Assembly (NCBI GenBank): GCA_913062735.1
Contig: CAJXWI010000175.1
Span: 1 to 5,966 of the forward strand
Origin: an uncultured Arcobacter sp.
GTDB taxonomy: Bacteria > Campylobacterota > Campylobacteria > Campylobacterales > Arcobacteraceae
DNA: 5,966 nt
Direction: 5' to 3'
The notes under the pieces are model-generated. The model did no database searches. It saw nothing but the letters and a program-made list of their open reading frames with translations, and was not told the DNA's origin. The stretch's first letter is position 1, and every line of letters starts with the position of its first letter. A program made the position numbers and the translations under genes. Positions 1 to 5,966 of this stretch are shown here, one piece after another.

Positions 1-546
1 AAACTAGCAACAAAAACGCTTAGTTCTATGGATGCAATTAATAAACAAACTGACTCAATAGCACAAGCCATAGTTATTATTGACCAAATTGCATTTCAAA
101 CCAATATCCTATCTCTTAATGCAGCAGTTGAAGCAGCAACGGCAGGAGAAGCAGGAAAAGGTTTTGCAGTAGTTGCACAAGAAGTAAGAAACTTGGCAAG
201 TAGATCAGCACAAGCGGCCAAGGAAATCAAGGAATTAGTAGAAAATGCGACAATAAAAGCCAATGAAGGAAAAAATATTGCAACTGAAATGATTGAAGGC
301 TATGAAGATTTAAATAAAAATGTAGAACAAAATACGCAAATGATTTCAGAAGTAACTTATAACTTTAAAGAACAAGTATCTGGAATAGCTCAAATTAATG
401 ATACTATTTCTCGTTTAGATAATATGACACAAGAAAATGCATCTATTGCACAAAAAGCAAATAAGATAGCAAATATTACAGATGAAATTGCCAGTAAAAT
501 AGTTGAAGATAGCCTTGAAAAAGAGTTTGAAGGAAAAAATACTTAA
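1..546 (+). CDS. Methyl-accepting chemotaxis protein, C-terminal signalling domain (5' partial)
   Basis: This is the cytoplasmic end of a chemoreceptor, which relays ligand state to the CheA/CheW kinase complex at the membrane-anchored receptor array. The frame is open from base 1, so the ATG at 28 is internal and the sensor, membrane and HAMP parts lie upstream of the window. 181 residues are visible. Residues about 20-80 form the conserved hairpin tip, with [16 protein letters not shown] followed by [18 protein letters not shown], the segment that binds CheA/CheW and makes trimer contacts. The remaining 100 residues are the returning coiled-coil helix, rich in Q, E, N and A, including a [10 protein letters not shown] stretch that resembles a methylation segment. 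The protein ends in EGKNT with no NWETF-like CheR/CheB tether. The tip carries Thr where enteric receptors have Arg (EAARAGE). The family call is certain, but the ligand cannot be told from this fragment. Confidence 0.96.
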   Translation, partial: KLATKTLSSMDAINKQTDSIAQAIVIIDQIAFQTNILSLNAAVEAATAGEAGKGFAVVAQEVRNLASRSAQAAKEIKELVENATIKANEGKNIATEMIEGYEDLNKNVEQNTQMISEVTYNFKEQVSGIAQINDTISRLDNMTQENASIAQKANKIANITDEIASKIVEDSLEKEFEGKNT

Positions 547-587
547 ATAAGAGTTTTCTCTTATTTAAGTACTTTTAACACTTTTTT
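541..587 (+). terminator. Hairpin terminator after the chemoreceptor gene
   Basis: Bases 541-553 (acttaaataagag) and 558-570 (ctcttatttaagt) are perfect reverse complements, giving a 13-bp stem with a TTTT loop. T-rich sequence follows (TTTT at 573-576, TTTTTT at 582-587). The stem is AT-rich and the T-run is broken, so it is a less classical Rho-independent terminator, but its position directly at the gene end fits. The TAA stop codon at 544-546 lies inside the 5' arm. Because the stem is symmetrical it could also form in transcripts from the other strand, but no minus-strand gene ends here. Confidence 0.75.
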
Positions 588-603
588 AGTTCTTAGATAT
601 TAT
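575..603 (+). promoter_or_regulatory. Candidate sigma-70-type promoter for the ThiE-like gene
   Basis: TTAACA at 575-580 (one mismatch to TTGACA) is followed after 17 bases by TATTAT at 598-603 (one mismatch to TATAAT). A start near 610 would give a leader of about 23 bases before the GTG at 633. An overlapping alternative -10, TATACT, lies at 601-606. The -35 overlaps the T-rich tail of the preceding terminator. In such AT-rich DNA chance matches are common, so this is only a reasonable candidate. Confidence 0.45.
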
Positions 604-620
604 ACTTCCAAATATATGTA

Positions 621-626
621 AAAAGG
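621..626 (+). promoter_or_regulatory. Ribosome binding site supporting the GTG start at 633
   Basis: AAAAGG lies six bases before GTG. The same frame has a TAG stop at 594-596 and no ATG or TTG between that stop and the GTG. The ATG at 616 is out of frame and is followed at once by TAA. This site therefore decides the non-ATG start. Confidence 0.65.
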
Positions 627-632
627 CAAAAA

Positions 633-1184
633 GTGAAATCATACTTAATAACGGATCCTAAGTATTACAAAGAAACAAAAGAAATTTTTAAAAAGAACCT
701 CTTAAATGTTTTGTCCAAACATAAACCTGACTTTATATGTTTTAGGGACAAAACAAGCAATGATTATGAAAACCTAGCGAAGACATTTATTACTGTTTGT
801 AAAGCTTCTGAAATAACAAATATCTTATTGAATCAAAAGTATCTACTTGCTCATAAACTAAATGCAAGTGGAGTACATTTAACATCAAAACAATTCAAGA
901 AGATAAAAGAAGCAAAAAAATTAGGATTATATGTCATTATTTCTTGCCATAATGAAGAAGATATTAAACAAGCAATCTTGCATAAAGCAGATGCTATTTC
1001 ATTCTCTCCTATTTTTGATACTCCTAATAAAGGAGAAGCAAAAGGAATAGAAGAATTGATGCGTATTTGTAATACTTATGAAATCAAGGTTTTTGCGCTT
1101 GGTGGAATTATTGAAGCAAAGCATCTTAAAGAAATAAATAAAAGTAAAGCCTATGGTTTTGCTTCTATTAGATACTTTCTTTAA
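633..1184 (+). CDS. Thiamine phosphate synthase (ThiE/TenI)-family protein, possibly degenerate active site
   Basis: ThiE joins the pyrimidine pyrophosphate and thiazole phosphate moieties to form thiamine phosphate in the cytoplasm. The relative TenI acts as a thiazole tautomerase. This 183-residue protein is slightly shorter than typical ThiE (about 200-220). The TIM-barrel landmarks occur in order: YLITD (4-8), FRDK (37-40, matching the LREK pyrophosphate-binding segment), ASGVHL (78-83), SCH (104-106), SPIFDTPNK (125-133, matching GPxxPTxTK) and ALGGI (155-159). By comparison with Bacillus subtilis ThiE recalled from memory, R38, K40, S104, T130 and K133 are kept, but the Mg2+ ligands Asp93 and Asp112 correspond to Gln68 and Gln87. 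The histidine used by TenI in the GHVF segment is also absent (SPIF). Family membership is secure, but synthase activity is doubtful, so no gene symbol is given. The start is GTG, required to keep the first strand YLITD. No thi gene is adjacent, and the gene converges on addA. Confidence 0.85.
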   Translation: MKSYLITDPKYYKETKEIFKKNLLNVLSKHKPDFICFRDKTSNDYENLAKTFITVCKASEITNILLNQKYLLAHKLNASGVHLTSKQFKKIKEAKKLGLYVIISCHNEEDIKQAILHKADAISFSPIFDTPNKGEAKGIEELMRICNTYEIKVFALGGIIEAKHLKEINKSKAYGFASIRYFL

Positions 1185-1202
1185 AAAGTTTCTTTTATTT
1201 TT
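1174..1202 (+). terminator. Weak candidate terminator at the ThiE-like/addA convergent junction
   Basis: ACTTT at 1174-1178 and AAAGT at 1185-1189 can pair around a six-base loop, and a T-rich run (1190-1202, ttcttttattttt) follows on the plus strand. The five-pair AT-dominated stem is weak and would be unlikely to act alone. It is listed because the two convergent genes leave no intergenic space, so any terminator for the ThiE-like gene must lie inside the 3' end of addA. Confidence 0.22.
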
Positions 1203-3910
1203 GCTCCATTTTCATTTAAATAAATAATGTAGGTTTTAATATTTTTTGTTTTAAAAATATCTGCAATTGCTTTTTTATAATATGAAACTTGAACCTCATG
1301 CTCATGTAATTCATCTTTTGTTGTTTTATAATCACAAATAATAAACTCATCGTTTTTATATAAAAGTAAATCCAATATTTTAATCTCATTTTTATACATT
1401 ACTGCTTGTTCTGCTATAAACCTACCCTCTTTTAGTAAAGAGATGAAAAGATCATTCTCAAGTAAGTGCTTGATTCTTTTATGTATTGATATAAAATCAG
1501 CAGTACTTAAATAATTCATATATCTACTTTTAGTTAATTTAAGCGCATAAGAAAGAGAATCTAAGGTAAAATCCTTCATCATTTCAAGGGTATAATGCGT
1601 TGCTAGTCCAAAATATTTGGCATGTAAGGTATAAGAAGTATCTTTTTCTTTTTTGATTTGTTTTTCTTGTTTTCCTAAATCAAGTGCCGTATAATCAATT
1701 GGTATAATTTTTTCTTTGGCTTTTGGAATTATTTCTTTGCTAAAAAGATTGCCATTTTGATAAGCTTCTAAATTAAGTAAATCAAAAACAGATGTTTCGT
1801 CTTTTTTAAAAATAATCAGATTGCTTTTAGCACGTGTAATTGCTACATATAAGATATTTAATTCATCATCACGTGAGAGGGCTTTTTCTTTTAAAAGTGC
1901 ATTTTTATATTCTTCATTATAGTGTTCAAAATTAGGAATTTTGTAATAAATATTTTTTAAAGCCACATCTTCATATTCAAACAATAAAGAAGACCTATCT
2001 ATATTTTTTCTTTTAATTCTGTCTAATAAAAGTACGGTGTCAAACTCTAAACCCTTGGATTTAAAAATAGTAAGTATTTGTAAACCATGTTGTTCTTTAT
2101 TTTCAATACTACTTTCAAGTTTATCCACTTCATAAACAAAAGAGACGATATTTGAATAAGATTTACTTAAATCAATTAGTTTAATAACATTGTCATCTAT
2201 TAACTTTAAATATTTTGCCACATACATTAAATTTTTACTTAAATTATCTTGGATATCAATGTTGATATTTAATTCTTCTAAAGGCTTTTTTCCAATTAAT
2301 GCATGTAAATTCTCTTTATAAATATCTTCTTTAAAATACAAATATTTTATAGCATTAATCAAGGCTTTTACATTTTCTTGATTTTTTAAGCGTGAAGTCA
2401 TTTCTGTTGAAATCTTAAGATGAGGAAATTTTTCACTTAAATAAGAATATAAGGATAAAACATCTGCATTGGTATACGTAAGAATAGCTACATCATTAAT
2501 ATCCACACCATTTTGCAATAAATAAGATATTTTGGATGCCACATTTATAAACTTCTCATCTTCTTTTAAAGCACTATCAATAAAAACTTCAACATAGCCC
2601 TCTTTATTTATAGATTCTTGTTTTGAGTATTCATAGTTATGTACCTTAAGAAAAATATCATTCACAAAAGAAACGATGTTCTCTTTTGAACGGTAATTGG
2701 TATTAAGCGTATCATTGTCAATAAGAGGAAAAGTATTGCTTAAGTGATCAAAAAGTTCTCTTCGTCCACCTCTGAATCTATATATACTTTGTTTTGTATC
2801 TCCTACATAAAAAAAACTTTTTTCACTGGAGCTGGAACCTGATAATATTTCATTAATTAAAGGCTCTAGTATTTTGTACTGTAACGTAGATGTATCTTGA
2901 AACTCATCTATCATCATATGCTTGTATTTAGCATCCAATCTAAAATACAAAAAATCTTTATCAATTTTATTTTGCAATAAATCATAAACTAAATTTGAAA
3001 TATCATTAAATTCCAAATAGTTTTTTTCTTTGTTATAGGATTTTTTGAAGTTTACAAACATGTGATACAAACGCAATAAATTACCCAAAGAATACGTAGA
3101 TTTTAATTTGAAATAAATTTCTAATTGTTCTTTTAAAAGCGTGAAATTATTTTCTATAATATCATTACAGCATTTTTTAAAATAAGAATATTCTTTTGCT
3201 GCACTTTTATTTAACCATGTTTTTTTAAGCAATTCATTAAAGTTTACAAAATCAACTGCTTTTTTTGCAGAATTAGAAGCAAGAGAAGAATCAAGAACTT
3301 GTTCTTTAATGATATATGCATATTTCATTAAAGATTCTTTTTGTGCAAAGATTAAGTCTTTTTCTATATTTATAGTATTAAAGTCTTCATTTTTTTCATA
3401 CAATACTTTAAATAAATCAAAAATTGAATGATATTTTTTATTCTCAAAATGTGAAAAATCAAGAAGAAGTGAAAATTCTTTTTCATCTAAAGAATTTAAT
3501 AATTTTAAAGAGATATCATCTAAATCATCTTCTTTAATATCAAAATCATCACTAATTCCTATATACCCACAAAATTCACGCAAAATTTTATTCACAAACT
3601 TATCTATTGTATAAATAGAGAGTTCTGAGTTTCGGAACTTTTTTAATAAAATATTCTTTTTATTTAAAATTACTTGTTTTTGTAGCCCAGACTCTTTAAT
3701 TATATTGTCTAAATATATTTCATCATCACCTAAAGTAAGTAAAGTATTATATATTCGCTCACTCATTTCACTGGCTGCTTTATTTGTAAAAGTAAGGGTT
3801 AGAATTTCATTTGGTTTTGCATCTAAAAGCAATAAAGTAATATATCGAACTGTTAATGCAAATGTTTTACCAGAACCTGCGCTGGCTTTTAAGGCTAAAA
3901 ATTGTTTCAT
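1181..3910 (-). CDS. addA: AddA-type (RecB-like) ATP-dependent helicase/nuclease
   Basis: This is the helicase-nuclease subunit that, with AddB, unwinds and resects double-strand DNA ends to load RecA for recombinational repair. The 909-residue protein has the superfamily 1A motifs in order: Walker A ASAGSGKT (9-16), TFTNKAASEM (40-49), DEFQDT (335-340), GDTKQSIYRFRGG (370-382), NYRS (405-408), FKSKGLEF (616-623) and ILYVAITRAK (686-695). A C-terminal RecB-like nuclease domain follows, with GLATHYTLE (768-776, His772), Asp847, the DYK motif (860-862) and Gln874 before a tyrosine pair (877-878), so nuclease residues look intact. It is shorter than Bacillus AddA (about 1230) but similar to Helicobacter and Campylobacter forms. 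The ATG is fixed by Walker A starting nine residues in, as usual in the family. No strong Shine-Dalgarno precedes it, and an inverted repeat occupies that place. AddB is not in the window. Motif V has Phe616 where His is usual. RecB itself is less likely because of length and lineage. Confidence 0.92.
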   Translation of the reverse strand: MKQFLALKASAGSGKTFALTVRYITLLLLDAKPNEILTLTFTNKAASEMSERIYNTLLTLGDDEIYLDNIIKESGLQKQVILNKKNILLKKFRNSELSIYTIDKFVNKILREFCGYIGISDDFDIKEDDLDDISLKLLNSLDEKEFSLLLDFSHFENKKYHSIFDLFKVLYEKNEDFNTINIEKDLIFAQKESLMKYAYIIKEQVLDSSLASNSAKKAVDFVNFNELLKKTWLNKSAAKEYSYFKKCCNDIIENNFTLLKEQLEIYFKLKSTYSLGNLLRLYHMFVNFKKSYNKEKNYLEFNDISNLVYDLLQNKIDKDFLYFRLDAKYKHMMIDEFQDTSTLQYKILEPLINEILSGSSSSEKSFFYVGDTKQSIYRFRGGRRELFDHLSNTFPLIDNDTLNTNYRSKENIVSFVNDIFLKVHNYEYSKQESINKEGYVEVFIDSALKEDEKFINVASKISYLLQNGVDINDVAILTYTNADVLSLYSYLSEKFPHLKISTEMTSRLKNQENVKALINAIKYLYFKEDIYKENLHALIGKKPLEELNINIDIQDNLSKNLMYVAKYLKLIDDNVIKLIDLSKSYSNIVSFVYEVDKLESSIENKEQHGLQILTIFKSKGLEFDTVLLLDRIKRKNIDRSSLLFEYEDVALKNIYYKIPNFEHYNEEYKNALLKEKALSRDDELNILYVAITRAKSNLIIFKKDETSVFDLLNLEAYQNGNLFSKEIIPKAKEKIIPIDYTALDLGKQEKQIKKEKDTSYTLHAKYFGLATHYTLEMMKDFTLDSLSYALKLTKSRYMNYLSTADFISIHKRIKHLLENDLFISLLKEGRFIAEQAVMYKNEIKILDLLLYKNDEFIICDYKTTKDELHEHEVQVSYYKKAIADIFKTKNIKTYIIYLNENGAKIKETF

Positions 3911-3918
3911 AAATGTAT

Positions 3919-3954
3919 TCTACTAAAAAACAAATTAGAAGCTATTTTAGTAGA
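3919..3954. repeat. Perfect 10-bp inverted repeat in the addA leader
   Basis: TCTACTAAAA at 3919-3928 and TTTTAGTAGA at 3945-3954 are exact reverse complements separated by 16 bases. The arms can extend through a T-G wobble (3918/3955) and two more pairs (3917/3956, 3916/3957). In the addA transcript direction the 3' arm ends eight bases before the ATG, at the expected ribosome-binding position. No T-run follows on either strand, so it is not a typical terminator. It could be a regulator operator or an RNA hairpin limiting addA translation. The function is inferred, while the symmetry is directly visible. Confidence 0.7.
3944..3949 (-). promoter_or_regulatory. Candidate -10 element for addA
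   Basis: On the minus strand bases 3949 to 3944 read TAAAAT, one mismatch to TATAAT, and would place a transcript start near 3937 with a leader of about 27 bases. It overlaps one arm of the inverted repeat at 3919-3954. A second possible -10, TAGAAT (3922 to 3917), would give an almost leaderless message. No clear -35 is visible for either. Evidence is weak in such AT-rich sequence. Confidence 0.28.
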
Positions 3955-3992
3955 GTAAAATAATAATAAAATATGCCTTAGGGCTTAGAAAG

Positions 3993-4009
3993 TATAATTT
4001 AAGTACAAT
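3993..4009 (+). promoter_or_regulatory. Candidate promoter (-10 elements) for argB-thrC
   Basis: A perfect TATAAT lies at 3993-3998, giving a predicted start near 4005 and a leader of about 38 bases to the argB ATG. TACAAT at 4004-4009 is a second possible -10. No good -35 is seen upstream of either, which is common for Campylobacterota promoters, where the -10 dominates. I saw no clear ARG-box-like palindrome next to it. Confidence 0.5.
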
Positions 4010-4042
4010 GTCCAATTATTAAAGATTAAAGAAGATATTAAT

Positions 4043-4942
4043 ATGCAAAAAAAACTTAAAAAAATTGACACCTTACTTGATGCAATTCCTCATATTAAAA
4101 AATTTTATGGCAAAACTATTGTTATAAAATATGGAGGTTCAGCACAAACTTCTCCTGAACTACAAGAGAAGTTTGCTGAAGACATTGTATTATTAAAACT
4201 AGTAGGAATGAACCCTGTTATTGTACATGGCGGTGGTGCAAGGATTTCTGAACTTTTAGAACAACTTGATATTACTTCAGAATTTATAGAAGGTCAGAGA
4301 GTTACGTCTAAAGAAACAATGAGAATTGTAGAAATGGTACTTTCAGGTGAAATCAATAAAAACCTAACATCTTTATTGAATTATCATGGCGCTAAAGCTA
4401 TTGGCCTATCGGGAAAAGATTCTTCTTTAATACAAGGAAAAGCTAAAGATGATGGAAAGTTTGGTTATACAGGTGAAATTACAAATGTTGATGCCAAACT
4501 AATCCAATCTTTAATTCAAGAAGGTTTTATCCCTGTGATTGCACCTATTGCAGATTCACTAAAACCTAATCATCCCGGATTTAATATTAATGCAGATCTT
4601 GCAGCATCAAAAATTGCAGCTGCGTTGGATGCTCAAAAAGTGATCTTTTTAACAGATATTGTGGGTGTTTTAGATAAAGACAAAAATTTACTCTCAACAT
4701 TAACACAAGAACAAGTTGAAGCGTACAAAAAAGATGGAACCATTCATGGTGGAATGATACCAAAAGTAGATTCTTGTTTAGAAGCTATTAATAATGGTGT
4801 TAATAAAGCTCATATACTTGATGGAAGAGTTGAACATTCTATCATTTTAGAACTCTTTACAAGCGATGGAGTTGGAACACAATTTATTCGAGAAAACAAT
4901 GCAAATAATGGTATTGATATAGAAAAACTATTACAAGATTAA
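4043..4942 (+). CDS. argB: Acetylglutamate kinase (N-acetyl-L-glutamate 5-phosphotransferase)
   Basis: This cytoplasmic enzyme phosphorylates N-acetyl-L-glutamate with ATP, the second step of arginine biosynthesis. The 299 residues show the amino-acid kinase fold throughout: IKYGGS (28-33) with catalytic Lys29, HGGG (62-65) in the substrate loop, GQRVT (84-88) with Arg86, GLSGKD (121-126), NINAD (181-185), LTD (203-205) and GGMIPK (236-241) with Lys241. The N-terminal helix before Lys29 (LDAIPHIKKFYGK) and the C-terminal segment from His265 through ELFT to GVGT (276-279) are typical of the hexameric, arginine-inhibited enzymes rather than the shorter E. coli type (258 residues), so feedback inhibition by arginine is inferred. 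The start has a modest AAAGAAG ribosome site at about 4028-4034. thrC follows after 10 bases, indicating co-transcription, and the gene is divergent from addA. No other arg gene is in the window. Confidence 0.97.
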   Translation: MQKKLKKIDTLLDAIPHIKKFYGKTIVIKYGGSAQTSPELQEKFAEDIVLLKLVGMNPVIVHGGGARISELLEQLDITSEFIEGQRVTSKETMRIVEMVLSGEINKNLTSLLNYHGAKAIGLSGKDSSLIQGKAKDDGKFGYTGEITNVDAKLIQSLIQEGFIPVIAPIADSLKPNHPGFNINADLAASKIAAALDAQKVIFLTDIVGVLDKDKNLLSTLTQEQVEAYKKDGTIHGGMIPKVDSCLEAINNGVNKAHILDGRVEHSIILELFTSDGVGTQFIRENNANNGIDIEKLLQD

Positions 4943-4943
4943 A

Positions 4944-4948
4944 AGGGA
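4944..4948 (+). promoter_or_regulatory. Ribosome binding site of thrC
   Basis: AGGGA lies four bases before the ATG at 4953 (the A-rich run around it allows slightly different pairing). It sits in the 10-base gap right after the argB stop, supporting this start and translation of both genes from one message. Confidence 0.6.
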
Positions 4949-4952
4949 AAGT

Positions 4953-5966
4953 ATGCAATTTATAGAAACAAGAGGAAATGATGGAAAACACGAGGAAGAA
5001 GTTGCTTTTTCACATGCAATTTTAAATCCAAGTGCTTCATTTGGAGGTTTATATGTTCCAAAAACATTACCTATCTTAGGAAATGCTTTTATTGAAGCAC
5101 ATTTAGATTCTTCTTACAAAGAATTAGCATTTAGTTTTTTAAAAACATTCAGAATTGATATAGAGGATGAGCAGTTAGAAAATGCACTTTCTTTATATGA
5201 TGCATTTGATGATAAAAATAATCCAGCACCTGTAGTAAAAATTAAAGATGATTTATTTATTCAAGAGCAATATCATGGCCCTACACGAGCATTTAAAGAT
5301 ATGGCTTTACAACCCTTTGGTTCCATTTTAAGCGCGCTTGCTAAAAAACAAAATCAAGAATATTTAATTTTGGCTGCAACTTCGGGGGATACAGGTCCTG
5401 CTGCGTTAAATACCTTTAGAAATAAAGAAAATATTAAAGTTGCTTGTTTATATCCAAAAGGTGGAACTTCTGATGTACAGCGCCTACAAATGGTATGTGA
5501 AACAGGTAAGAATTTAAAAGTAATTGGAATAAATGGGAATTTTGATGATGCTCAAGCAGCACTTAAAAAACTATTGGCTTCACAAACATTTAAAGACGAA
5601 TTACAAAAAGATGGTATTAAACTCTCTGCTGCAAATTCAGTGAACTTTGGAAGAATTATATTTCAAATCATTTACCATATTCACTCATATATACAACTTC
5701 TTAAACAAGAAGAAATCACTTTAGGTGAAAAGATTTATTTAATTGTACCTTCTGGAAATTTTGGAAATGCACTTGGTGGTTATTATGCACGACTTATGGG
5801 TATTCCAATAGAAAAAATTCTGATTGCGTCAAATGAAAACAATATTTTAACACAGTGGATTAATACAGGAATTTACGATATTAGAGGAAAAGAATTAAAA
5901 TTAACAAGCTCCCCAGCTATGGATATTTTAAAATCGTCTAATATTGAAAGAATTCTTTTTGATTTA
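4953..5966 (+). CDS. thrC: Threonine synthase (3' partial)
   Basis: Threonine synthase converts O-phospho-L-homoserine to threonine with release of phosphate, the last step of threonine biosynthesis, using pyridoxal phosphate in the cytoplasm. The frame is open to the window end and gives 338 residues with no stop. Complete enzymes of this longer class are about 450-500 residues, so roughly a quarter to a third is missing. The N-terminus has the family pattern FIETRG (3-8) and FGGLYVP (30-36). QYHGPTRAFKD (106-116) carries the cofactor-binding Lys115. TSGDTG (143-148) and PSGNFG (266-271) line the cofactor and its phosphate, and SSPAMDI (319-325) followed by SSNIER (328-333) is a further hallmark of this class. 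The gene begins 10 bases after argB with a clear ribosome site and so is probably transcribed with it. I see no frameshift in the visible part. Confidence 0.96.
   Translation, partial: MQFIETRGNDGKHEEEVAFSHAILNPSASFGGLYVPKTLPILGNAFIEAHLDSSYKELAFSFLKTFRIDIEDEQLENALSLYDAFDDKNNPAPVVKIKDDLFIQEQYHGPTRAFKDMALQPFGSILSALAKKQNQEYLILAATSGDTGPAALNTFRNKENIKVACLYPKGGTSDVQRLQMVCETGKNLKVIGINGNFDDAQAALKKLLASQTFKDELQKDGIKLSAANSVNFGRIIFQIIYHIHSYIQLLKQEEITLGEKIYLIVPSGNFGNALGGYYARLMGIPIEKILIASNENNILTQWINTGIYDIRGKELKLTSSPAMDILKSSNIERILFDL

Noticed and set aside
28..546. ATG at 28 as the true start of a short chemoreceptor-like protein
   Set aside because: The same frame is open to base 1 with coiled-coil-like residues before the ATG, and the hairpin domain would lack part of its entering helix. 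It is an internal Met of a gene cut by the window edge.
616..620. ATG at 616 as a start for the ThiE-like gene
   Set aside because: It is in another frame and is followed directly by a TAA stop, while GTG at 633 has a ribosome site and keeps the first barrel strand.
1181..3910. AddA as part of a phage-defence or novel helicase-nuclease system
   Set aside because: The motif order, nuclease domain and length match chromosomal AddA of this lineage, and the neighbours are biosynthetic genes rather than defence genes.
3705..3926. A 73-codon plus-strand open frame opposite the start of addA
   Set aside because: It is fully antisense to the conserved N-terminal helicase motifs of addA (Walker A and motif Ia), has no family resemblance and no clear ribosome site. 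It is a shadow of the real gene.
3975..3988. Short repeat GCCTTAG/GCTTAG and GCC/GGC arms upstream of the argB promoter
   Set aside because: It is too short and imperfect to distinguish from chance, and it matches no operator I recognise, including an ARG box.
1..5966. Mobile elements, CRISPR arrays, tRNA/rRNA genes, toxin-antitoxin or defence modules
   Set aside because: Nearly all bases are accounted for by five housekeeping-type genes, the two longest gaps are 86 and 132 bases, and no repeat array, transposase, integrase or tRNA-like sequence is visible.

Overview
The window reads as an ordinary chromosomal stretch of an AT-rich Campylobacterota (epsilonproteobacterial) genome, most likely Arcobacter or a close relative. 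This is inferred from the low GC content, the lysine/asparagine/isoleucine-rich proteins, the short AddA-type helicase-nuclease and the style of the chemoreceptor tip. No tool or database was used, so the taxon is an inference.

Layout, left to right. (1) Bases 1-546 (+) are the C-terminal signalling part of a methyl-accepting chemotaxis protein whose start lies outside the window. A perfect 13-bp hairpin follows it and contains its stop codon. (2) Bases 633-1184 (+) encode a small thiamine phosphate synthase (ThiE/TenI)-family protein with a GTG start and its own candidate promoter. The two family aspartates that bind Mg2+ appear to be replaced by glutamine. (3) Bases 1181-3910 (-) encode an AddA-type UvrD/RecB-like helicase with a C-terminal PD-(D/E)XK nuclease domain. 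It converges on the ThiE-like gene, and the two stop codons share the palindrome TTAA. (4) A 132-base divergent intergenic region (3911-4042) holds a perfect 10-bp inverted repeat in the addA leader and candidate promoters for both directions. (5) Bases 4043-4942 (+) are argB, acetylglutamate kinase of the long, probably arginine-sensitive type. Ten bases later (6) thrC, threonine synthase, starts at 4953 and runs off the window end. argB and thrC look like one transcript.

Functionally these are separate housekeeping units: chemotaxis signalling, a thiamine-pathway-like protein, double-strand-break repair, and arginine and threonine biosynthesis. I see no mobile element, CRISPR array, RNA gene or defence island, and no convincing new multigene system. 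The points most worth a second look are the apparently degenerate ThiE-like active site and the inverted repeat whose 3' arm lies at the ribosome-binding position of addA.
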